Source: Roseobacter sp. (GTDB taxonomy: Bacteria; Pseudomonadota; Alphaproteobacteria; Rhodobacterales; Rhodobacteraceae). Taken from it: a stretch of DNA of 64,000 bases. The DNA lies in contig JADFAE010000014.1 in NCBI GenBank assembly GCA_015665415.1, positions 124,001 to 188,000 on the forward strand. Reading direction: 5' to 3'. Of this stretch, positions 51,390 through 59,335 are shown piece after piece; within the stretch, counting starts at the first letter, position 1; every line of letters begins with the position of its first letter. A program made the translations under genes and the position numbers. The notes beneath the pieces were generated by a model. The model was not told the origin of the DNA. It was given only the letters and a program-made list of their open reading frames with translations, and did no database searches.

Positions 51390-52153
51390 TTGCATTTCTT
51401 GGCATGTATGACCGGCCGGAAACGGCGGCGGCAAATGACCAACTGTGGCAGGCCGTGCGCGCAAATCTGAAAACTGGCCCAGAAACGCTCGACCGTGACA
51501 TCGATCCCTGGGTGGCCTGGCAATCTGCGGATTTGCTGCTGGCCCAGACCTGTGGCTGCCCCTTCCGCACCCGGCTTTATGGCGAGGTGCAGCTGGTTGG
51601 CACCCCGGACTATGGCCTGCCGGACTGCCCCCCCGGCCATTATCGCAGCGTCTTTGTCGCCCGGAAGATGGAAGTCAGCCCACGGCTAGAGGATTTTGAC
51701 CGCCGCCGCTTTGGCTATAATGAGGCCTTGTCGCAATCCGGTTGGGCTGCCCCGCTGATCCACATGCAGGACCGGGGCATGCTGCCCGGTGAACTGGTCG
51801 AGACGGGTGGCCATCGCGCCTCTGCCCTTGCGGTTGCCGAAGGGCGTGCGGATTTTGCCGCCCTGGACCTGCTGTCTTGGGAACTGATGCAAGTGCATGA
51901 TGATTTTGCGGCCGAACTTGGCGTCATCGATTACACGGTTCCGACCCCTGGCCTGCCCTTTATCACCGCATTGAAACAGGACCCCGCCAAGATCTTTCTG
52001 GCGCTCAAATCCGCCATTCAGAGCCTGGATGACGACAGCCGGAAAACGCTGCATTTGCAGGATCTGATCTATATTGAACCCAGCGACTATCTGGCTGTTC
52101 CCACACCACCGGGACCAGTGCTGACGGAGATGAAGATCAAAGGCCGCAGCTGA
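51386..52153 (+). CDS. PhnD-type periplasmic-binding-like protein without signal peptide
   Basis: 255 residues of the phosphate/phosphonate-binding family fold (PF12974-like). Features in order: a start MIAFLGMYDRPETAAANDQL, DLLLAQTCGCPFRTRL near 50, YRSVFVARKMEV near 88, GYNEALSQSGWAAPLI, then GHRASALAVAEGRADFAALD. No hydrophobic signal is present and no permease or ATPase gene follows, so it is not an ordinary transporter subunit. It is coupled to the TerB pair by overlapping ATGA. It may bind a ligand inside the cell or be a domain used for sensing. Function unknown. Confidence 0.8.
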   Translation: MIAFLGMYDRPETAAANDQLWQAVRANLKTGPETLDRDIDPWVAWQSADLLLAQTCGCPFRTRLYGEVQLVGTPDYGLPDCPPGHYRSVFVARKMEVSPRLEDFDRRRFGYNEALSQSGWAAPLIHMQDRGMLPGELVETGGHRASALAVAEGRADFAALDLLSWELMQVHDDFAAELGVIDYTVPTPGLPFITALKQDPAKIFLALKSAIQSLDDDSRKTLHLQDLIYIEPSDYLAVPTPPGPVLTEMKIKGRS

Positions 52154-52228
52154 CACCGACGCACTTCCATTATGACGCTATTCTTTTCCGTTTTGCCAAA
52201 TCAGGCGGAAATTTTCCCGGTTTTAACA

Positions 52229-52257
52229 TTGCATTCAGTCATTTTTTCAGTCCAATA
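52229..52257 (+). promoter_or_regulatory. Possible promoter of the amine transporter operon
   Basis: TTGCAT and CCAATA are 17 bases apart, a sigma-70-like pattern, in the 138-base gap before the ABC ATPase gene. The stretch is clearly AT-rich compared with its surroundings. The match is weak. Confidence 0.3.
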
Positions 52258-52291
52258 AGAACCACTTTTTCCAAAACTGGGCGTAACCGCT

Positions 52292-53071
52292 TTGACCAAT
52301 TCGACACCTGTACTCGAAATCCGCGGCCTGCATAAATCCTATGGAGAGCTGGAAGTCATAAAAGGTGTCGACATCACCGCGAACCGGGGGGATGTTGTCT
52401 CGCTCATCGGCTCTTCCGGCTCTGGCAAGTCCACTCTGTTGCGCTGCTGCAACCTGTTGGAGGACAGCCAGGAGGGGGATATCCTGTTCAAGGGAGAGCC
52501 CATCAGCTGGACCGGCACAGGGCTGGGCCGCCGCCCGGCAGATGCCAAACAGGTGCTGCGCATTCGCACCAACCTGTCGATGGTGTTTCAGCAATTCAAC
52601 CTCTGGGCCCATATGACCATCCTGCAAAACGTGATGGAGGCTCCCATAACGGTCCTGGGTCGCGAACGAGGCGAGGCTGAGGCCGCAGCCCGCAAGTATC
52701 TCGACAAGGTGGGCATTGGCGATAAATGCGACGTCTATCCGGCGCAGCTGTCCGGGGGGCAGCAGCAGCGGGCCGCAATTGCCCGCGCCCTGTGCATGGA
52801 GCCCGAAGCCCTGTTGTTCGACGAGCCCACATCCGCCCTGGACCCGGAGCTGGAGCAGGAAGTGATCAAGGTGATCAAGGATCTCGCCGCCGAAGGCCGC
52901 ACCATGATGATTGTCACCCATGACATGAACCTGGCGGCAGATGTCTCCGACCAGGTCGTCTTTTTGCACCAGGGCCTGATCGAGGAACAAGGCAGCCCCG
53001 ATGAGGTCTTTGGCAATACCCGGTCCGAACGCCTGCAGGGATTTTTGTCCTCGACCCGGCGCAACGGCTAA
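52292..53071 (+). CDS. ABC transporter ATP-binding protein (polar amino acid/amine type)
   Basis: 259 residues, HisP/GlnQ-like. Walker A is GSSGSGKST near 41-49, the Q-loop is in MVFQQFNLW, the signature is LSGGQQQR near 149, Walker B is ALLFDEPTSALDPELEQE, and the H-loop is in MMIVTHDMNLA. It begins with TTG, since no upstream ATG keeps the frame, and its ribosome site is weak, so the start is less certain. It drives uptake by the two permeases at 53956-55652 with the binding protein between. Hydrophilic amine or amino acid import is expected. Confidence 0.93.
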   Translation: MTNSTPVLEIRGLHKSYGELEVIKGVDITANRGDVVSLIGSSGSGKSTLLRCCNLLEDSQEGDILFKGEPISWTGTGLGRRPADAKQVLRIRTNLSMVFQQFNLWAHMTILQNVMEAPITVLGRERGEAEAAARKYLDKVGIGDKCDVYPAQLSGGQQQRAAIARALCMEPEALLFDEPTSALDPELEQEVIKVIKDLAAEGRTMMIVTHDMNLAADVSDQVVFLHQGLIEEQGSPDEVFGNTRSERLQGFLSSTRRNG

Positions 53072-53158
53072 AGAACACCACCGTTGCCGCCAGAAAACCG
53101 GCGGCAAACACAAAGACCAGAAGACCAAAAAATCCAACCAAAAACTGGGAGTACGACT

Positions 53159-53869
53159 ATGAAATCATTGATCCTGAGCACTGCGGCCCTGGCCCTGACT
53201 GCTGGTATGGGCCTGGCCGACACCGTTCGCCTCGGCACCGAGGGTGCCTACCCTCCCTACAACTTCCTCAACGACAACGGCGAAGTTGACGGCTTTGAGC
53301 GTGAACTGGGCGACGAGCTGTGCAAACGCGCCGAGCTGACCTGCGAATGGGTGACCAACGACTGGGATTCGATCATTCCCAACCTGACATCCGGCAACTA
53401 CGACGCCATCATCGCCGGCATGTCGATCACCGCAGAGCGCGAGGAAGTTGTTGACTTCACTCAAGGCTACACCCCGCCTTCGCCTTCGGCCTACGCTGCA
53501 TTGTCTGCTGATGTGGACCTGAACGGCGGCGTGATTGCGGCTCAGACCGCGACCATTCAGGCCAACCATGTTGTCGACACCGGTGCCACTCTGGTGGAAT
53601 ACCCCACCCCCGATGAGACACTGGCAGCTGTCCGCGCCGGTGAAGCCGATGCGGTCATCGCAGACAAAGACTACCTGGAGCCCGAAGTCGAAGCGACGGA
53701 TCTGGTCTTTGTTGGCGACGATGTTCCTCTTGGCGGCGGTATCGGCATGGCCTTCCGTGAAAGCGACGATGAGATGCGCGCCAAATTCGACGCGGCCATC
53801 ACTTCGATGAAGGAAGACGGCTCGCTGAACACATTGATCGAAAAATGGGAAGTTGGCGGCACCTGGTAA
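53159..53869 (+). CDS. Periplasmic solute-binding protein for polar amino acids/amines
   Basis: 236 residues with signal peptide 1-20 (MKSLILSTAALALTAGMGLA, cleavage before DTV). It belongs to the SBP_bac_3 family: LGTEGAYPPYNFLNDNGEVD at the start, ERELGDELCKRAELTC, then NYDAIIAGMSITAEREEVVD with the conserved Ile-Ala-Gly-Met motif. It delivers ligand to the membrane components. GGGAG lies seven bases before ATG. A hairpin follows (53896-53925). The ligand cannot be read from sequence. The neighbouring catabolic genes suggest a diamine or its amino-acid derivative. Confidence 0.93.
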   Translation: MKSLILSTAALALTAGMGLADTVRLGTEGAYPPYNFLNDNGEVDGFERELGDELCKRAELTCEWVTNDWDSIIPNLTSGNYDAIIAGMSITAEREEVVDFTQGYTPPSPSAYAALSADVDLNGGVIAAQTATIQANHVVDTGATLVEYPTPDETLAAVRAGEADAVIADKDYLEPEVEATDLVFVGDDVPLGGGIGMAFRESDDEMRAKFDAAITSMKEDGSLNTLIEKWEVGGTW

Positions 53870-53895
53870 TCCAGAACGCCCAACTGTTACGCTCT

Positions 53896-53925
53896 TGATA
53901 AGGGGGGCATCTGCCTCCCTTATCA
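53896..53925 (+). terminator. Intra-operon hairpin between binding-protein and permease genes
   Basis: TGATAAGGGGGGCA pairs with TGCCTCCCTTATCA with one G-U. It has no T run. Such structures protect the upstream mRNA so that more binding protein than permease is made. Confidence 0.7.
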
Positions 53926-53955
53926 CATTCTCGGCTCCCTGTGCCGATCTAGACG

Positions 53956-54849
53956 ATGAGGTCCGATATCTTTTCATTCTGCTCTGATCCGGCCGTCCTG
54001 GAGACCTTCCAGTGGATGAGCTGCTACCTCACCACCGGAAAGCATATGGGGTTCTACCTGTCTTTCGGGACTGTTCTGCTGCTGCTGGCCCTTGCGGCCC
54101 CGGCGGCGCTATTGTTCGGCTTTGGCGGTGCCATGGCAGCGCGGGCGCGGTTTGTGCCGCTCAGCTGGCTCGGTCGTGGCTATATCGCCGTGGTGCGTGG
54201 TGTGCCTGATATCGCCTTTTTCCTGTTCTTCGTCATCGCCCTGGATCAGGGCATCGAATACCTGCGCCACAAGGTGAAATGCCCCGATTGGGATGAGCCC
54301 ATTCGCCAGGGCAGTGACTTCATCGTTTGCGAAGCCGCCAAATTGCCGCTTGGTACCTCGCCGCAATGGATTCACGAGACCTATGGCTTTGCGCTGGCGG
54401 TGGTGACCTTTGCTATCGTTTTTGGTGCCTTTGCTGCCAATGTCCTGTTTGGCGCCATGCAGGCGGTTCCCCGCGCCCAAATCGAAACGGCCGAGGCCTA
54501 TGGCATGACCCATCGGCAGGCCTTTTGGCGCATTCTGGTGCCACAGATGTGGACCTACGCGCTGCCTGGTCTCTCCAACCTATGGATGGTGTTGATCAAG
54601 GCCACGCCGCTGTTGTTCCTGCTGGGCGTCGAAGACATCGTCTATTGGGCCAAAGAACTGGGCGGATCCAAGACCGCAAATTTCACCGCCTATCCGCACC
54701 CCGACTGGCGCACCTGGTACTTCCTTGGGCTGCTGATTTTCTACCTCGCCTTTACCCGGGTCTCTGAGCTGGTTCTCGACCGTATCACCATCCGTTTGTC
54801 CCATGGCCAGGCCACAGTGGCTGGCGAAGCGCAAAGGAAAGCGTCATGA
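53956..54849 (+). CDS. ABC transporter permease 1 (HisQ/M-type)
   Basis: 297 residues with about five membrane helices. The cytoplasmic EAA loop, AQIETAEAYGMTHRQAFWRI near 173-193, contacts the ATPase. LGRGYIAVVRGVPDIAFFLF near 70 contains the RG-x-P motif of the family. The segment 88-140 (YLRHKVKCPDWDEPIRQGSD) is a longer hydrophilic loop than usual. It overlaps the next permease by ATGA. It forms a heterodimer with that subunit. Confidence 0.93.
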   Translation: MRSDIFSFCSDPAVLETFQWMSCYLTTGKHMGFYLSFGTVLLLLALAAPAALLFGFGGAMAARARFVPLSWLGRGYIAVVRGVPDIAFFLFFVIALDQGIEYLRHKVKCPDWDEPIRQGSDFIVCEAAKLPLGTSPQWIHETYGFALAVVTFAIVFGAFAANVLFGAMQAVPRAQIETAEAYGMTHRQAFWRILVPQMWTYALPGLSNLWMVLIKATPLLFLLGVEDIVYWAKELGGSKTANFTAYPHPDWRTWYFLGLLIFYLAFTRVSELVLDRITIRLSHGQATVAGEAQRKAS

Positions 54850-55652
54850 GCTGCTTTCAAACCTTTCAAGACTATGCGTTCCGCTCATTGGGCTATGGCG
54901 AACGCCTGCTGCCGCGCAGTGATTTCACCCTGTGTGAGCAATTCACCCTGATCGGCTCTGGCATGATCTGGAATATCTACTACGGTGTGTTGGCGGTGGT
55001 GACAGGCTTTGTCTTTGCAAACCTCCTCGCGGTGGGCAAAAACGCAAAATCCCCGCTGGCACGCAAACCCGCAGAATGGTTCATCTTTCTGTTTCGTGGC
55101 TCGCCCCTGTTTATCCAGTTCTTCTTTGCCTATTCCCTGTTTTTGAGCTTGAAGGGCATGTCGAGCGTCTTTGATCCTCTGTCCTCAGCCTGGCTGGGGG
55201 CCTTGATCGTGTTGTTTTTGAATACCGCTGCCTATTCCGCCGAGATCTTCTATGGCGCATTGCGCTCAATCCCAAAGGGCGACATCGAGGCCGCAGATGC
55301 CTATGGGCTGACCGGCTGGTCTCGGTATCGCAAAATCATGTGGCCAACAACGATGCGGCTGGCCTGGCCTGCCTATACCAACGAGGCGATCTTTCTGTTC
55401 CATGCCACCACCCTGGTCTTTGTCTCTGGATTTCCAGCCTGGCGGCAAAAAGGGGATGCGCTCTACTATGCCAAGTATTTTGCGGACAAGACCTTCAACC
55501 CCTTCGTGCCCTATCCGATCCTGGCCTTCTATTTCATCCTTTTGACCCTGGTCCTCATCTCGCTCTTTGGGCTGGTCAACAAAAGGCTGAACCGACATCT
55601 GCCCAAGGCCAAACGTCCCAAACTGCGCTTCAGACCGAATCTGATCCGCTAA
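54846..55652 (+). CDS. ABC transporter permease 2
   Basis: 268 residues, homologous to permease 1. FIFLFRGSPLFIQFFFAYSL near 77 and GDIEAADAYGLTGWSRYRKI near 145-165 are the conserved loop motifs. It starts within the stop codon of permease 1 (ATGA), so the two are coupled. Followed by a UUCG-loop terminator 22 bases past the stop, so the transporter is transcribed apart from the ligase gene downstream. Confidence 0.93.
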   Translation: MSCFQTFQDYAFRSLGYGERLLPRSDFTLCEQFTLIGSGMIWNIYYGVLAVVTGFVFANLLAVGKNAKSPLARKPAEWFIFLFRGSPLFIQFFFAYSLFLSLKGMSSVFDPLSSAWLGALIVLFLNTAAYSAEIFYGALRSIPKGDIEAADAYGLTGWSRYRKIMWPTTMRLAWPAYTNEAIFLFHATTLVFVSGFPAWRQKGDALYYAKYFADKTFNPFVPYPILAFYFILLTLVLISLFGLVNKRLNRHLPKAKRPKLRFRPNLIR

Positions 55653-55677
55653 AAGATCAAAATCCAAAGATAGAAAT

Positions 55678-55700
55678 GGCTCCTTCGGGGGCCGTTTTTT
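55678..55700 (+). terminator. Rho-independent terminator of the transporter operon
   Basis: GGCTCC-TTCG-GGGGCC, a UUCG tetraloop stem with one G-U, followed by GTTTTTT. Confidence 0.93.
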
Positions 55701-55738
55701 ATGGCGTTTTCCTGTACCCACCTCTTGCGCTGCGATCT

Positions 55739-55748
55739 TTTGATCAAA
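55739..55748 (+). promoter_or_regulatory. TTTGATCAAA palindrome, putative operator 1
   Basis: A perfect 10-bp palindrome 62 bases before the first ligase ATG, extended as TTTTGATCAAATT. The same palindrome occurs before the amidotransferase gene at 57170-57179. Elsewhere I found no exact copy in the window. Confidence 0.6.
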
Positions 55749-55810
55749 TTCTCTTGGCTCATTTCCCATCCTGCGGTACAACTTGCCTCATGACTACCAA
55801 GGAGCCCCAA

Positions 55811-57130
55811 ATGGATCTGTCCCAGCTAAAAACCATCCGCATTGCCGCTTGCGATGTGAACGGGCAGATGCGCGGCAAGCGCATGCCGGCCTCTCTGGCT
55901 GACAAACTCGACGATGGGGCCGCCCGCATGCCGATCTCGACGCTGAATGTCGATATCTGGGGGCGGGATGTTGAAAACAGCCCGCTGGTGTTTGAAACCG
56001 GGGATGCCGATGGCATCCTCAAGCCTTCGGGCCGCGGTCCGGTGCCAATGCCCTGGCTCGACACACCTTCGGCGCTGATCCCCATGGTGATGGAATGGGA
56101 AGATGGCAGCCCCTTCCTCGGCGATCCGCGTCAGGTGCTGGCGCAGGTCCTGGGGCGCTACAACGCACGTGGCTGGCGCGTCATGGCAGCAACCGAGATG
56201 GAGTTTAACCTGGTGGATGACAGCGGCGAGGCCCCCTGCCCGCCAGCGCATCCGCATACAGGTCGCAAACTGGCGCAACAATCGGTTCTCTCGATCGAAG
56301 AGCTGGATGCCTTTGATGCCTTCTTCACCGATCTTTATGCCGGCGCCGAAGAGATGGGCATCCCGGCGCAATCGGCGATTTCCGAGGCCGGATTGGGCCA
56401 GTTCGAAATCAATCTGAACCACCAGGAAGCCCTGCGCGCAGCGGATGATGCCTGGCTCTTCAAGGCCTTGGTAAAAGGGCTTGCGCGCAAACACGGCTTT
56501 GCGGCGACCTTTATGGCCAAACCCTATGCGCAGGAGGCCGGCAATGGCATGCATGTGCATTTCTCTGTGGTGGATGAAGCCGGAAACAATGTCTTTGACG
56601 ATGGCACCGAGACCGGTTCCCAAGCCCTGCAACAGGCGGTTGCCGGGTGTCTGGCCGCCATGCCCGCCAGCACCCTGATTTTTGCACCACACGGAAACTC
56701 CTACGAGCGGTTGGTGCCGGGCGCCCACGCCCCCACCGGCGCTGCCTGGGCCTATGAAAACCGCACTGCCGCCATCCGCATCCCCGGCGGCAGCCCAAAG
56801 GCGCGCCGGATTGAGCACCGCACCGCTGGCGGCGACATCACGCCCTATCTGATGCTCTCGGTGGTGCTGGGCGCAGCCCTGCTGGGTATCGAGGATGCAA
56901 TGCAGCCGCCCGCCGCCTCAACCGGCAATATCTATGAAATCCCGGATCTGCCGCAACTGGCTGGCGATTGGGACAGCGCCATCACCCAGTTCGAGACCAG
57001 CCCGCTGATCGCCCGCATCCTGCCCAAGAGGATGATAGACAATCTGGTCATGACCAAGCGGCAAGAGCTGGCTGGTTTTGACGAGATCCCAAAAAACCAA
57101 CATTGGCTCAGCTGGCTCGAGGCCGTATGA
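55811..57130 (+). CDS. Glutamine-synthetase-like gamma-glutamyl-amine ligase 1 (PuuA-type)
   Basis: 439 residues from the ATG at 55811, six bases after a perfect AAGGAG. An ATG seven codons earlier lacks one. Metal/ATP motifs of the GS fold: ATEMEFNL near 131, EAGLGQFEINL near 195, GNGMHVHFSVVD near 245 and NRTAAIRIPGG near 316. PuuA relatives join glutamate to the amino group of putrescine or other amines using ATP. GS itself would carry the adenylylated Tyr loop and be longer. With the second ligase at 57871 this gives two GS homologs in the cluster. Confidence 0.9.
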   Translation: MDLSQLKTIRIAACDVNGQMRGKRMPASLADKLDDGAARMPISTLNVDIWGRDVENSPLVFETGDADGILKPSGRGPVPMPWLDTPSALIPMVMEWEDGSPFLGDPRQVLAQVLGRYNARGWRVMAATEMEFNLVDDSGEAPCPPAHPHTGRKLAQQSVLSIEELDAFDAFFTDLYAGAEEMGIPAQSAISEAGLGQFEINLNHQEALRAADDAWLFKALVKGLARKHGFAATFMAKPYAQEAGNGMHVHFSVVDEAGNNVFDDGTETGSQALQQAVAGCLAAMPASTLIFAPHGNSYERLVPGAHAPTGAAWAYENRTAAIRIPGGSPKARRIEHRTAGGDITPYLMLSVVLGAALLGIEDAMQPPAASTGNIYEIPDLPQLAGDWDSAITQFETSPLIARILPKRMIDNLVMTKRQELAGFDEIPKNQHWLSWLEAV

Positions 57131-57169
57131 ACACGGCTTGTCCGGGGCCTGGGCCTCGGCTAGTCTAAA

Positions 57170-57179
57170 TTTGATCAAA
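57170..57179 (+). promoter_or_regulatory. TTTGATCAAA palindrome, putative operator 2
   Basis: A perfect 10-bp palindrome identical to 55739-55748, 12 bases before the amidotransferase ATG and inside a 60-base gap. A protein bound here would block the start of a promoter for the second half of the cluster. Confidence 0.6.
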
Positions 57180-57190
57180 TATGGTGATGA

Positions 57191-57871
57191 ATGAAAATCG
57201 GCATCCTGCAAACCGGCCGCGCGCCCGACGACCTGATTGAAACCACTGGCGACTACGACCAGATGTTTCGCCAGCTTCTGTCAGGCCAAGGTTTTGAATT
57301 TGAAACCTTCGCCGTCCTGGATGGCCAGTTTCCCGAAAATGCCGAAGCCGCAGATGGCTGGTTGATTACCGGCTCGCGCCATGGGGTCTATGAAGACCAC
57401 GCCTGGATCCCGCCGCTGGAAGATCTGATCCGCGCAATCGACGCCCAAAAACGCCCCCTGGCGGGCATCTGCTTTGGCCATCAGATCATAGCCCAGGCCC
57501 TGGGCGGCAAGGTGGATAAATTCGATGGCGGCTGGGCCATTGGCCATGTCACCTATGAACAAGACGGAGCGCCGCTCACGCTCAATGCCTGGCATCAGGA
57601 TCAGGTCGTGGATCGCCCGGCTACGGCCCGTGTGCTGGCGGGCAACGATTTTTGTGTAAACGGCATCCTGGCCTATGGCGATCACATCTGGACGCTGCAG
57701 CCCCACCCCGAATTCAGCAGTGCATTTACCGCTGAGCTGATCGAAAAGCGCGGCCGAGGTGTACTGCCCGACGAGATCCTGGACCAGGCCGCCGCCGGCC
57801 TGGGTGCCCCCGTAGATAACCTATCAATCGCAACCTTCCTCGCAGAATTCATGAAGAAAGAGAGGATCTGA
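57191..57871 (+). CDS. Class I glutamine amidotransferase-like hydrolase (PuuD role)
   Basis: 226 residues of the flavodoxin-like GATase fold. The nucleophile is C94 in LAGICFGHQIIAQALGG, with H172 and E174 in LQPHPEFSSAF completing the triad. In gamma-glutamylamine pathways an enzyme of this type releases glutamate from gamma-glutamyl-GABA or an equivalent. The short free-standing form resembles GMP-synthase-type amidotransferase domains, so the link to that step is inferred from context. Its stop overlaps the ATG of ligase 2 by one base. Confidence 0.88.
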   Translation: MKIGILQTGRAPDDLIETTGDYDQMFRQLLSGQGFEFETFAVLDGQFPENAEAADGWLITGSRHGVYEDHAWIPPLEDLIRAIDAQKRPLAGICFGHQIIAQALGGKVDKFDGGWAIGHVTYEQDGAPLTLNAWHQDQVVDRPATARVLAGNDFCVNGILAYGDHIWTLQPHPEFSSAFTAELIEKRGRGVLPDEILDQAAAGLGAPVDNLSIATFLAEFMKKERI

Positions 57872-59229
57872 TGTCAGCCTGGCTCGACAACCTTCCCGAA
57901 GCAGCAAAAACCTATCTGGAGGGCCGTCGTCTCGACGAAGTAGAATGCATAATCTCGGACCTGCCCGGTATTGCCCGTGGTAAGGCAGTACCGGCATCCA
58001 AATTCGCCAAACAGGACTATTTCCATCTGCCCGACAGCATCTTTTATCAGACCATCACCGGCGATTGGGCCGAGGCGGCGGATGAGGACGGCTGGATCGA
58101 AAAGGACATGACCCTGCATCCGGACATGTCGACCGCCACGGCCGCCCCCTGGACCGGGGACTGGACCCTGCAGGTGATCCACGACGCGGTGGACCGCAAT
58201 GGCGACCCGATCCCCTACAGCCCGCGCAACGTGCTGAAACGGGTGGTGCAGCTTTATCATGACAAGGGCTGGCAACCGATTGTGGCACCTGAGATGGAAT
58301 TCTATCTGGTCGCACGCAATATCGATCCCGCCAAGAAGATCGAGCCGATGATGGGGCGCTCGGGCCGTCCGGCTGCGGCGCGTCAGGCCTATTCGATGAC
58401 CGCAGTGGATGAATTCGGCCCGGTGATTGACGACATCTACGACTTTGCCGAGGCCCAGGGATTTGAGATCGACGGCATCACCCAGGAAGGCGGCGCGGGC
58501 CAGCTGGAGATCAACCTGCTGCACGGCGATCCGGTGAAGCTTGCGGATGAGGTCTTTTACTTCAAACGGCTGATCCGCGAGGCCGCCCTGCGGCACGACT
58601 GCTTTGCCACCTTCATGGCCAAGCCGATCGAGAACGAGCCGGGATCGGCGATGCATATCCACCACTCGATTCTCGACAAAGAAACCGGCGAGAACATCTT
58701 TTCCGGGCCACAAGGCGGGGAGACGGATGCCTTTTACCATTTCATCGGCGGATTGCAGAACCACCTACCCGCCGGCATGGCGGTGATGGCGCCCTATGTG
58801 AATTCCTTTCGCCGTTACGTGAAAGAACAGGCCGCCCCCATCAATCTGGAATGGGCCCGCGACAACCGGACCACCGGCATTCGCATCCCGCTCTCCAGCC
58901 CTGCCGCGCGGCGGGTGGAAAATCGCTTGGCGGGCATGGATTGCAACCCCTACCTCGGGATCGCCCTGTCCCTGGCCTGCGGGTATTTGGGGCTGATCAA
59001 CGAAGAGCGTCCGCGCAAACAATTCAAGGGGGATGCCTATGAAGGCGAAGGCGACATTCCCCGGGTGATGGGAGAAGCGCTGGATCTCTTTGAAGAGGCC
59101 ACCGCCCTGCACGAGATCCTCGGCCCCGAGTTTGCCCGCGTCTACAGCATCGTCAAACGCGAGGAATATGACGAGTTCCTGCAGGTGATATCCCCCTGGG
59201 AGCGCGAGCATCTGTTGATGAACGTCTAA
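57871..59229 (+). CDS. Glutamine-synthetase-like gamma-glutamyl-amine ligase 2
   Basis: 452 residues. GS-fold motifs: APEMEFYLVARN near 135, QEGGAGQLEINLLHGD near 205, EPGSAMHIHHSILD near 257 and WARDNRTTGIRIPLSSP near 329. It is clearly a paralog of ligase 1 but differs at the second metal motif (GAGQ vs GLGQ) and at HIHHS vs HVHFS, so the substrates may differ. It is coupled to the amidotransferase by a one-base overlap. A palindromic hairpin (59248-59270) follows before the oxidase. Confidence 0.9.
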   Translation: MSAWLDNLPEAAKTYLEGRRLDEVECIISDLPGIARGKAVPASKFAKQDYFHLPDSIFYQTITGDWAEAADEDGWIEKDMTLHPDMSTATAAPWTGDWTLQVIHDAVDRNGDPIPYSPRNVLKRVVQLYHDKGWQPIVAPEMEFYLVARNIDPAKKIEPMMGRSGRPAAARQAYSMTAVDEFGPVIDDIYDFAEAQGFEIDGITQEGGAGQLEINLLHGDPVKLADEVFYFKRLIREAALRHDCFATFMAKPIENEPGSAMHIHHSILDKETGENIFSGPQGGETDAFYHFIGGLQNHLPAGMAVMAPYVNSFRRYVKEQAAPINLEWARDNRTTGIRIPLSSPAARRVENRLAGMDCNPYLGIALSLACGYLGLINEERPRKQFKGDAYEGEGDIPRVMGEALDLFEEATALHEILGPEFARVYSIVKREEYDEFLQVISPWEREHLLMNV

Positions 59230-59247
59230 GGCCGCGCAAGAAATTCG

Positions 59248-59270
59248 GACGCAGTGCATCGTGCTGCGTC
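59248..59270. other. Hairpin between ligase 2 and oxidase genes
   Basis: GACGCAG (59248-59254) and CTGCGTC (59264-59270) around nine bases, with no T run. Possible processing or attenuation structure in the 106-base gap. Confidence 0.5.
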
Positions 59271-59335
59271 TGTGCAATTGAGTATTGTAGAAAGATGAAG
59301 GTGGGGCCCAGCTCTGCCGTCTCAAGAGGTGCGTG

